The notes beneath the pieces are model-generated. The model was not told where the DNA came from, did not search any database, and saw only the letters and a list, made by a program, of their open reading frames with translations. Source: Filomicrobium sp. (GTDB lineage: Bacteria; Pseudomonadota; Alphaproteobacteria; Rhizobiales; Hyphomicrobiaceae). Taken from it: a stretch of DNA of 8,285 nucleotides. Both the position numbers and the translations under genes were made by a program. The stretch is taken from contig JAJFHK010000082.1 in assembly GCA_021775655.1 (NCBI GenBank), forward strand, positions 1 to 8,285, in the 5' to 3' direction. This document shows, in pieces, positions 1 through 5,893 of the stretch. Positions within the stretch are counted from its first letter, which is position 1. Each line of letters starts with the position of its first letter.

Positions 1-643
1 CACAAGCCAATCCGGCCTTGAACGTCGCAATCAAGCCTGCTGAAATTTCCGGTTCTGCAAGTAGCAAACGGTCTGCGCCCCCAGCGCGCGCCGCCATCAT
101 ACGCATCGCAACCGATGGTGACACGGCCAGCGCACCCCGAAAGCAGGAAAATGCCAGAACAATACTTCCCGGTATCCGCGGCAATGCACGGAATGCGAAC
201 CGGTGAAAGCCGCTCACACCTTGTCGCCGCTCAGCACTGTCGACAGGTGCAACCGGCGCAACCAGCGCCAACCCACTCACTCGTTCTCCGAATGCCGTTG
301 CCAACGCGACCGCATAGGGGCCGCCACCTGAAACACCAACAACTCCGAAACGTTTCACTCCAAGTGCTGCAAGCAGGCTATCCACGTCAGAAGCATAGTC
401 GCCTAGTCGGACACTACTATGCGGGGCGTCAGACAGGCCGTAGCCCCAGCGGTCCGGACTGATAAGCCATAGACCTAACCGCTTGGCTTCGGCATCTGCG
501 ACAGCAAATTTGCACCGCGAACCAGGCGTCCCATGTAGAGCAACGACCGGGTACCCACCAGGTTCACCAAAACAGCAGTATCCAAGTCGCCGCCCATCGG
601 AAAGTTCATGCACATAGTCGTTCTGCGGCACAAATTCATCCAT
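1..643 (-). CDS. Alpha/beta hydrolase, partial (C-terminus beyond left edge)
   Basis: Translating the minus strand from the ATG at 643 gives 214 open codons running off the left edge. The protein has the N-terminal half of an alpha/beta-hydrolase fold: a beta-hairpin start (ELSDGRRLGY, residues 13-22), the oxyanion-loop motif HGTPGSR (37-43), SPDRWGYGLSD (62-72), and the nucleophile elbow GVSGGGPY (103-110), with Ser105 the likely nucleophile. The catalytic acid and histidine would lie beyond the edge. The HGTPGSR plus GVSGGGPYA pairing is typical of a broad, mostly uncharacterised proteobacterial hydrolase family, so the substrate cannot be named. I chose ATG 643 because the family's usual start lies just before this beta-hairpin. 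The frame stays open for a further roughly 165 bases upstream but offers no ATG there. No good Shine-Dalgarno is visible; a hairpin sits just upstream. No signal peptide is seen, so it is probably cytoplasmic. It is divergent from the cytochrome c' gene. Confidence 0.85.
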   Translation of the reverse strand, partial: MDEFVPQNDYVHELSDGRRLGYCCFGEPGGYPVVALHGTPGSRCKFAVADAEAKRLGLWLISPDRWGYGLSDAPHSSVRLGDYASDVDSLLAALGVKRFGVVGVSGGGPYAVALATAFGERVSGLALVAPVAPVDSAERRQGVSGFHRFAFRALPRIPGSIVLAFSCFRGALAVSPSVAMRMMAARAGGADRLLLAEPEISAGLIATFKAGLAC

Positions 644-652
644 TGATCCGAA

Positions 653-674
653 GTCGGGCAGTTTCTCTGCCGAC
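653..674 (-). promoter_or_regulatory. Leader hairpin just before the hydrolase start codon
   Basis: GTCGGCAG and CTGCCCGAC (minus-strand sense) can pair over 8 bp with one bulged base around a 5-base loop AGAAA. The hairpin ends nine bases before the hydrolase ATG and covers the place where a ribosome binding site should be. The pairing is seen directly. A role in limiting translation is inference, and it may be chance. Confidence 0.3.
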
Positions 675-715
675 CCAAACAGGCAATAGAATCCTCGAAT
701 ATCAATATGATTTAT

Positions 716-732
716 GACGCCGTAACGGCGTC
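716..732. repeat. Perfect 7-bp inverted repeat in the divergent intergenic region
   Basis: GACGCCG and CGGCGTC flank a 3-base centre, forming a perfect palindrome between the hydrolase and cytochrome c' genes. No T-run follows on either strand, so it does not look like an intrinsic terminator. Its place between two divergent genes would suit a regulator binding site, but no matching regulator is in the window and no convincing -35/-10 pair could be assigned nearby. Confidence 0.35.
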
Positions 733-853
733 GCACCTCAACAAATCGTGCCCACCCGGACGATTGACGAAAATAAACGGGCAATGCCAGCTTGGCCGCA
801 AATGCGCCGCAGACCGACGATCACAATGGCTCAACCAGTTTGACGAATTTTGC

Positions 854-860
854 AAAGGAA
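854..860 (+). promoter_or_regulatory. Ribosome binding site of cytochrome c'
   Basis: AAAGGAA lies eight bases before the ATG at 869. It decides the start: the same frame is open from 707, but only the 869 start has a Shine-Dalgarno and gives a protein beginning with a signal peptide. Confidence 0.75.
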
Positions 861-868
861 CCGCCGAC

Positions 869-1312
869 ATGCTTCGCACCCTCGCCTCTTGCATCGTATT
901 GGCCTCGCTCTTCATCACCGGAGCTGTTGCCCAGAATGTCGACATCATCAAACAGCGCAAGGAACTGCTAAGCCAAATGGGCAAGGCGGCTAAGGAACCC
1001 GGCAAGATGATGAAGCAAGAAATTCCCTTTGACGAAGCGAAGGTCCAGGCCGCACTCGACACGATTATTGCAAATGCAGCAAAGCTCCCGGAACTATTCC
1101 CCGACGACTCAAAAACCGGCGGAAAGACGGAAGCGCTTCCAGCCATTTGGGAAAACAAAGAGGATGTTGTTCAGCGTTACGAAAAGCTCGTCGCCGATGC
1201 GAAAGCCGCCAAAACTGCCGTCAGCGACGAGTTTGATTTTATGGAAACCTGGCCGAAGGTCGCCGGCAATTGCGGTGGTTGTCATAAGAAATACCGGGTG
1301 AAGAAGGAATAA
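869..1312 (+). CDS. Cytochrome c' (class II c-type cytochrome)
   Basis: A 147-residue periplasmic haem protein. Residues 1-21 are a Sec signal peptide ending in AVA, with likely cleavage before Gln22, leaving about 126 residues, the usual size for class II cytochromes. The single haem site is CGGCH near the C-terminus (Cys135, Cys138, His139), the class II hallmark; His139 is the proximal iron ligand. By my recall of the family, the residue four positions after the helix-1 arginine of QRKELL faces the distal side of the haem. Here it is Leu34, not the Met of low-spin cytochrome c556, so I infer a five-coordinate high-spin cytochrome c'. The motifs LPELFPDDSKTGG and LPAIWENK match cytochromes c' of the Rhodopseudomonas type. 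Family roles include binding nitric oxide and periplasmic electron transfer; which applies here is not shown. The b561 gene follows 24 bases downstream, so the two are probably co-transcribed and may be redox partners. Confidence 0.93.
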   Translation: MLRTLASCIVLASLFITGAVAQNVDIIKQRKELLSQMGKAAKEPGKMMKQEIPFDEAKVQAALDTIIANAAKLPELFPDDSKTGGKTEALPAIWENKEDVVQRYEKLVADAKAAKTAVSDEFDFMETWPKVAGNCGGCHKKYRVKKE

Positions 1313-1336
1313 ATTGCCGCCGGCCGGCTCCGCCCG

Positions 1337-2098
1337 ATGCCATCGACCGAAGAAAGCAAATCCACGCAATCGGCACCCAACCCTGTTGATGTCGTTGCCT
1401 GGGATTGGCCGACAAGAGCTTTCCATTGGCTTCTTGTCGCGCTGGTAGCGACGGCTTGGGCGACATTTGAGTTCTCAGAAGAAATCGGCGACAGCGTTCT
1501 AAAGTGGCATCGCTGGACAGGTCTCTTAATACTTACACTTCTGGTTTGGCGGCTGCTGTGGGGCTTCTTCGGGACGTCGACGTCGCGCTTTTCAAATTTC
1601 GTCCCGAGCCTGACGACGCTCTTCAGCTATTCCAAAGCAGCAACACGTGGCCAGGAGCCAAAGTTTCTCGGCCACAACCCACTGGGCAGCGTCATGATAC
1701 TGGCGCTTCTCGCACTTCTCATCACCCAAGCCTCACTTGGGCTCTTCACAGTTGAGCACAACGATCTGACCGCCGGGCCGCTCTACCTTTTCATCAGCGA
1801 AGCAGGACGCAAGACCGCGTCGAGCTGGCACGGATTTCTATTCGAAACTGTTACAATTTGGCTGATCGGCATCCATATCGCCGTCAACATTGCCTTCGCG
1901 CTTCTCCGCAAAGAGCCGCTCATCAAAGCCATGCTGACGGGCCAAAAACCTGCTTCCAATTACGTCGATGCTGATGAAGCAGACGTCGTTGCGCGTCCGT
2001 TGCTTCGCGCTGCCGTACTGCTCGCTTTCGCTGCCGTCATGGTATTCGGAGGCATCTGGGCGGTGGGTGGCAGATTCCTGTCGATGCGCCTGTGGTGA
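1337..2098 (+). CDS. Cytochrome b561-type membrane protein
   Basis: A 253-residue dihaem membrane cytochrome of the bacterial b561 / Ni-hydrogenase cytochrome b family. Four core helices lie roughly at residues 28-46, 60-79, 115-137 and 166-190. A further helix lies at about 222-245, with a hydrophilic linker (about 191-220) before it. Candidate haem ligands are His30 (RAFHW), His58 (KWHRW), His165 (SSWHGF) and His180 (GIHIAVN). The family motif GHNPLG is at 112-117. Such proteins exchange electrons between quinol and a periplasmic acceptor or donor; the adjacent cytochrome c' is the natural candidate partner, though this is inferred from position only. The ATG at 1337 has only a weak Shine-Dalgarno, so translation may be coupled to the gene before it. 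Its stop codon is 18 bases from the converging hisG stop, with no clear intrinsic terminator between them. Confidence 0.9.
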   Translation: MPSTEESKSTQSAPNPVDVVAWDWPTRAFHWLLVALVATAWATFEFSEEIGDSVLKWHRWTGLLILTLLVWRLLWGFFGTSTSRFSNFVPSLTTLFSYSKAATRGQEPKFLGHNPLGSVMILALLALLITQASLGLFTVEHNDLTAGPLYLFISEAGRKTASSWHGFLFETVTIWLIGIHIAVNIAFALLRKEPLIKAMLTGQKPASNYVDADEADVVARPLLRAAVLLAFAAVMVFGGIWAVGGRFLSMRLW

Positions 2099-2116
2099 AC
2101 AAGGGCTCGAGGGCCG

Positions 2117-2815
2117 CTAAACCTCAAGTTTCGACATGATCACATTCTGGGCTTCACGAGTATTCGGCGTCCATTCCGCAACGTTCGATGCGAAAAGGTT
2201 CGCCTGAGATTTCAGGATTACGCCGTCATCAAGGATACGCAGGCCATTGGCCTTCAGCGTCGAGCCGGTCGTCGTGATGTCGACGATCAAATCGGCAGTT
2301 CCCGCAGCCGGTGTCCCTTCAGTGGCCCCAAGGCTCTCGACAATACGGTAGTCATTGAAACCATGACTGACAAAAAACTGGCGAGCCAGATTGACGTATT
2401 TTGTGGCAACCCGGAACCAACGACCATGCGCGGCACGAAAACTACCAGCCAACTCATCGAGATGAGCAATCGTTCGAACATCCAGCCAACAATCAGGAAC
2501 GGCCACGACAACATCCGCAAAACCAAACCCTAGCGGCTTCAGGAGTTGAACCCGTGTTTCCCAGTCCGTCATGCGTTCCTGCACGAGATCGGCACCTGTA
2601 ATTCCTAGATGCGCCTTGCCGGTCTTCAAATACCAGGCAATTTCGGAAGCTGAGACGAACAATACGTCAGCCTTATCAACCCCCTCGATCTCACCGTGAT
2701 AGCCGCGCTCATTACCAGTCTTGCGCACAATCAATCCCGACTCGGCAAGCGCATTAATCGCCTGTTCCATCAGGCGACCTTTTGAAGGCAGTGCCAATTG
2801 AAGCCTATCGGTCAT
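2117..2815 (-). CDS. hisG: ATP phosphoribosyltransferase catalytic subunit, short form
   Basis: Catalyses the first step of histidine synthesis: ATP plus PRPP gives phosphoribosyl-ATP and pyrophosphate, in the cytoplasm. The 232-residue protein starts with the family opening LALPSKGRL (residues 7-15) and continues with SASEI (55-59) and FGITG-like LGITGADLV (70-78). The PRPP-binding signature is AGTADLIVDITTTGSTLKAN (171-190). The length shows the short form, which lacks the C-terminal ACT-like regulatory domain of long HisG and needs HisZ for activity and histidine feedback. hisZ lies just upstream on the same strand, 88 bases away, which agrees. The ATG at 2815 is the standard family start. 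Only a weak Shine-Dalgarno is visible, and the start overlaps the stop of a possible small ORF as ATGA, so translational coupling is possible. Confidence 0.97.
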   Translation of the reverse strand: MTDRLQLALPSKGRLMEQAINALAESGLIVRKTGNERGYHGEIEGVDKADVLFVSASEIAWYLKTGKAHLGITGADLVQERMTDWETRVQLLKPLGFGFADVVVAVPDCWLDVRTIAHLDELAGSFRAAHGRWFRVATKYVNLARQFFVSHGFNDYRIVESLGATEGTPAAGTADLIVDITTTGSTLKANGLRILDDGVILKSQANLFASNVAEWTPNTREAQNVIMSKLEV

Positions 2816-2904
2816 CGCTCAACGAGCCCCATTGCCCTGCGAAAGGTTGTTGGTCTTGCTATCATGGTGTCAGTCGTCATCGAGGTGTTCGCCTTGCAAG
2901 TCAT
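2812..2904 (-). CDS. Possible 30-residue small ORF linking hisZ and hisG
   Basis: An uninterrupted reading frame of 30 codons plus TGA fills the whole hisZ-hisG gap. Its first ATG shares a base with the hisZ stop (TAATG) and its TGA overlaps the hisG ATG (ATGA). The peptide starts MTCKANTSM and ends FRRAMGLVER. Further in-frame ATGs lie at codons 9, 14 and 25. I do not recognise it. It could be a translated coupling element that delivers ribosomes to hisG, a short peptide with its own role, or chance. A SD-like AAGG lies before the codon-9 ATG at 2880. There are no repeated histidine codons, so it is not a classical his attenuator leader. Confidence 0.3.
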   Translation of the reverse strand: MTCKANTSMTTDTMIARPTTFRRAMGLVER

Positions 2905-4073
2905 TAGCCGCGCACAGCACTAAGCAATCGTTCGGTATGAATAGCCCCACCCACCGCTGGAATATCGGCTGGCGCACCACACATCTTCATCAAGCCATCG
3001 TAACGCCCACCACCGGCAACCGGGCTGCCTTCACCGAGATCCGGCAACTGAACTTCAAACACAAAGCCTGTGTAGTATTCCAGCGAACGCCCGAACTCAG
3101 CCGAGAATTCCGCCTTGGCCACATCCACACCGAGATCGGAAAGAAGTTGCAAACGCTTATGATAGCTATCAAGCGCCGGCGAAATATCGACACCGATATC
3201 CCGAATGAGATCCTTTACCCGCGCACCCGCCGCGCGAGCTGGTGCCCTCACCCCAATGTAGCCTTCGATCAGATGTGCTGTCTCAACCGGCAGCCGCGCT
3301 GCGCGCTGGTCGGCGGCAATGCGTGCAAGATTACCGGTAATTCCCTCCAGCGTGCGCACGCCCTGTAGTTCTATGCCGTGATTATCGAGATATTTCGCTA
3401 CCTGGCGCACCGACTCTCCTTCACGGTCGGGATCGATCATCTCCAGCAATTCTTGCGGCATACCGCTGGCCCTGGCTGCGGGCAATGACGTCAACCTCTC
3501 TAGTTCTTCGCGGAAGGTCTGCGGCCGCCAGAATTGATGGCGCAACCGTTCTCTCCAGCGCTCCGGCATTTCGATTGCACCCAGCAACGCACGGAATAGA
3601 CCAAGATCGCCTATTCTCAGCTTCCACTGCGTAAGCCCGGACTCCTCCAGCCCCTTAAGGATGGTCGCAAGCGTGTGCGCATCCCCTTTTTCACGATCAC
3701 TACCTCCGAAGGTCTCAATCCCGCACTGACGGAATTCTCGAGGGTGCGCCGCGTCAGCTCCGCGTGGCTGAAAACGGAAAGCTGACCCGTTGTAGCAATA
3801 GTTCGCCTTTTCGGTGCCTTCAGGGTGCCGTTCCAAATGCAACCGGCAAGTTGGTACGGTCAGGTCCGGCCGCAGACAAAACTCATCGCCGTCCGGATCG
3901 GTAAAGACGTAACTGCGCGCACGTAACGCTTCTCCGATCACATCGAGGTAGACATCAGCAGGTTGAAGAACTGCCGGCGCAACGGCTTCGTGACCCGAGT
4001 CGACGAATGTCGACAAAAGCTTGCGAGCTTGTTCTTCAAGAGCTTCAAATTCGCGTGCTGTTTCAGCAACCAT
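2904..4073 (-). CDS. hisZ: ATP phosphoribosyltransferase regulatory subunit
   Basis: A paralogue of the HisRS catalytic core that has lost aminoacylation. It binds short HisG in a hetero-oligomer, activates it, and gives it feedback control by histidine. From the ATG at 4073 the protein has 389 residues. Visible remnants of the class II synthetase core are LRPDLTVPTCRL (residues 67-78), FRFQPRGADAAHPREFRQCG (99-118), RSLEYYTGFVFEV (329-341) and the glycine-rich AGGGRYDGL (353-361). It stops soon after, with no anticodon-binding domain, which separates it from true HisRS. An in-frame TTG at 4079 would add two residues and overlap the hisS stop; I prefer the ATG, which begins two bases after that stop and has a GGA about seven bases before it. 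It is co-oriented with hisS and hisG and probably in one operon. Confidence 0.95.
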   Translation of the reverse strand: MVAETAREFEALEEQARKLLSTFVDSGHEAVAPAVLQPADVYLDVIGEALRARSYVFTDPDGDEFCLRPDLTVPTCRLHLERHPEGTEKANYCYNGSAFRFQPRGADAAHPREFRQCGIETFGGSDREKGDAHTLATILKGLEESGLTQWKLRIGDLGLFRALLGAIEMPERWRERLRHQFWRPQTFREELERLTSLPAARASGMPQELLEMIDPDREGESVRQVAKYLDNHGIELQGVRTLEGITGNLARIAADQRAARLPVETAHLIEGYIGVRAPARAAGARVKDLIRDIGVDISPALDSYHKRLQLLSDLGVDVAKAEFSAEFGRSLEYYTGFVFEVQLPDLGEGSPVAGGGRYDGLMKMCGAPADIPAVGGAIHTERLLSAVRG

Positions 4074-4075
4074 GT

Positions 4076-5641
4076 TCAATCCGTGTGTCGCGCAATGATC
4101 TTCTTCACCTCGGTGACGAGATCAGCCTCCGGGACCGAAACCTGAGCCGGGCGGCTTTCCTTCCATTCCTTATTGTCGGCAATCGACTGCGCAGCCTTGG
4201 CGCCCTCGATCAGATCCTTGATTTGCACTTCGCCGGCATCTCGCTCATTCGAACCTTGGATGATGACGCAGGGCGCACCGCGCATGTCCGCGTACTTCAT
4301 TTGAGCGCCGATCTTCTTCGAAGTACCGACATACATTTCAGAACGCACACCGGCATCGCGCAGTTCCTGAGCCATGCGCTGATAGCGCGGCAACTGCTCC
4401 CGGTCCATAACCAGCACGACAACGGGACCGGAAGCTACTGCCCCCTTGTTGCGGCCTAGGGCGGTCAGCGCCGACTGAAGCCGCGACACGCCGATGGAAA
4501 AGCCCGTTGCCGGAACCGACTTGCCAGTAAACCGCGCCACGAGGTCGTCATAGCGCCCGCCACCGCCAACAGAGCCAAAACGGACTGGCCGCCCCTTTTC
4601 ATCTTTGACTTCAAACGTCAGTTCGGCTTCGAAGACAGGCCCGGTGTAGTACTCGAGGCCACGCACGATTGAGGGGTCGAAGCGCACGCGATCCGAATCG
4701 TAACCAGCGGCACAAAGCAACTCTGCCATCTGTGTTAGTTCGGCGATGCCCTCCACGAACCGGGTAGAATCCGGAAAAAGAGAACGGAGCCGAGAGAGCA
4801 CGTTCAGATTTTCCGAAGGTCCAGTGAGTCCCACGTCAAACCCTGTTAAGCGATAGGCACCTGTCCCCGCCCGTAAAGTCTGTGCACTGCTACTAGTAAC
4901 AAATTCGATAATCGAATTGTTCGCGGCTTCTGAAAGCCCCGCCCCCACAGTGAAATCACCCGATTCGTCCCTCCTACCCGCGCCCAACAATTCCCGAACG
5001 CCATCAACACCGAGCCGGTCAAGCTTGTCGACAGCACGAAGAATAATCAGTCGCATCTCTCCCGCAACATCATCGGGCCCCAAGCCGATTCCTTCCAGCA
5101 CACCATCAAGAACCTTCCGGCTGTTGACACGGATGACGTATTCTCCCCGCTCAATACCGATTGCTTCCATCGTATCGGCGGCAAGCATGCAGATCTCAGC
5201 GTCGGCTGCGACACTTGCTGTGCCGACCGTATCGGCATCGAACTGGGTGAACTGTTTGAAGCGACCCGGTCCAGGCTTCTCGTTGCGCCACACCGTCCCC
5301 GTGGCGTAGCGCCGGAACGGGGTCGGCAGCTTGTTTTGATTCTCCGCAACATAGCGCGCAAGCGGCGCGGTCAGGTCGTAGCGCAGACTGAGCCACCGCT
5401 CATCTTCGTCCTGCAACGAAAACACACCCTCGTTTGGCCGATCGCCGTCGGGCAGGAATTTGCCGAGCGCATCGGTATATTCGAACGCGGGCGTTTCCAG
5501 AGCTTCAAAGCCATAGCGCTCGTAAACCTCAGCTATGGTTGCAAGCATCGCCTGCGTCGCGCGCAGTTCATCCGCCTCGATATCGCGGAATCCTTTGGGC
5601 AGTCGCGCAGCGGGCCGCACGGGCTTTACTTTTTTAGCCAT
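4076..5641 (-). CDS. hisS: Histidyl-tRNA synthetase, alphaproteobacterial type
   Basis: Charges tRNA-His with histidine in the cytoplasm; a class II synthetase. From the ATG at 5641 it has 521 residues, about 100 more than the E. coli enzyme. Motif 1 lies around residues 45-58 ([14 protein letters not shown]). Motif 2 is at 110-137 and includes [20 protein letters not shown]. The histidine-binding loop [12 protein letters not shown] is at 327-338, and motif 3 is formed by GGGGRYDDL (359-367) and FSIGVSRL (381-388). The anticodon-binding domain occupies roughly 403-521. The motif 2 sequence and length match the divergent enzyme of many alphaproteobacteria rather than the canonical bacterial one. 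An in-frame TTG at 5653 would add four residues; I prefer the ATG because relatives begin with a short lysine-rich tail before ARLPKGF. No strong Shine-Dalgarno is visible. It is the first of the hisS-hisZ-hisG set; its TGA lies two bases before the hisZ ATG. Confidence 0.97.
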   Translation of the reverse strand: MAKKVKPVRPAARLPKGFRDIEADELRATQAMLATIAEVYERYGFEALETPAFEYTDALGKFLPDGDRPNEGVFSLQDEDERWLSLRYDLTAPLARYVAENQNKLPTPFRRYATGTVWRNEKPGPGRFKQFTQFDADTVGTASVAADAEICMLAADTMEAIGIERGEYVIRVNSRKVLDGVLEGIGLGPDDVAGEMRLIILRAVDKLDRLGVDGVRELLGAGRRDESGDFTVGAGLSEAANNSIIEFVTSSSAQTLRAGTGAYRLTGFDVGLTGPSENLNVLSRLRSLFPDSTRFVEGIAELTQMAELLCAAGYDSDRVRFDPSIVRGLEYYTGPVFEAELTFEVKDEKGRPVRFGSVGGGGRYDDLVARFTGKSVPATGFSIGVSRLQSALTALGRNKGAVASGPVVVLVMDREQLPRYQRMAQELRDAGVRSEMYVGTSKKIGAQMKYADMRGAPCVIIQGSNERDAGEVQIKDLIEGAKAAQSIADNKEWKESRPAQVSVPEADLVTEVKKIIARHTD

Positions 5642-5675
5642 GGAGTGGTTCAAAAGCGCTTTCTAAGTGTTCGAA

Positions 5676-5792
5676 TCAAACAAGCCGGAGCAGGTCTTCT
5701 CCGGCGCGGGCCCCATTACCATGCTTCCCAAGGCGGCGCAAAGCTCTGGTCCGGCGAACCATCATAAATGGATCGTCGCGACGAAAAATCAT
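5676..5792 (-). CDS. Possible 38-residue basic small ORF upstream of hisS
   Basis: ATG at 5792 to TGA at 5676 encodes 38 residues, starting MIFRRDDPF and ending GEDLLRLV. It is arginine-rich in the middle (RRTRALRRLGK). Two more in-frame ATGs follow at codons 10 and 11. It ends 34 bases before the hisS ATG, on the same strand, so it would lie in the hisS leader. No Shine-Dalgarno is seen and I do not recognise the product. It has one histidine codon, so it does not look like a histidine-sensing leader peptide. The opposite strand of the same gap also has a long open frame, which lowers confidence. Otherwise the 5642-5893 gap shows no gene I can support. Confidence 0.2.
   Translation of the reverse strand: MIFRRDDPFMMVRRTRALRRLGKHGNGARAGEDLLRLV
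5684..5705 (-). terminator. Hairpin with short T-rich tail between pnkp and hisS (weak terminator candidate)
   Basis: On the minus strand GCCGGAG and CTCCGGC pair perfectly over 7 bp around an 8-base loop and are followed by TTGTTTGATT. The stem is GC-rich but the tail is an interrupted T-run, so termination would be partial at best. It could end pnkp transcription or act in the hisS leader, as it finishes 42 bases before the hisS ATG. It also lies inside the possible 38-codon ORF, where it would simply be coding sequence. Confidence 0.35.
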
Positions 5793-5893
5793 CTGATTAA
5801 CAGAGACTTAGAGGCAGACCCGACCGTCTGGCTGCCGCACCTAATTAGTGGTCCACTCGCAATGGCTTAAGCAAACTAAATCGGGTTAACCAC

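Noticed and set aside
475..705. Minus-strand 76-codon frame over the hydrolase region
   Set aside because: It is out of frame with the hydrolase, whose HGTPGSR and GVSGGGPY motifs lie in another minus-strand frame that is open to the window edge.
764..769. TTGACG as a -35 box for the cytochrome c' gene
   Set aside because: No acceptable -10 hexamer lies 15-18 bases downstream, so no promoter is called.
707..868. 54-codon N-terminal extension of cytochrome c' in the same frame
   Set aside because: It would bury the signal peptide inside the protein and ignore the good ribosome binding site at 854-860.
2099..2116. Possible bidirectional terminator around GGGCTCGAGGGCC between b561 and hisG
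   Set aside because: Only a CTCGAG palindrome and a 3-bp stem are possible and there is no T-run in either direction.
5666..5680. GTTCGAATC, resembling the T-loop of a tRNA, suggesting a tRNA remnant or attachment site
   Set aside because: The flanking bases do not form the 5-bp T-stem and no acceptor or anticodon arm is found nearby.
5667..5870. Plus-strand open frame of 67 codons (GTG start) between hisS and pnkp
   Set aside because: It has no Shine-Dalgarno, a GTG start, no recognisable family, and lies antisense to the possible 38-codon ORF. Low-stop GC-rich sequence explains it as well. Kept only as a remote possibility.
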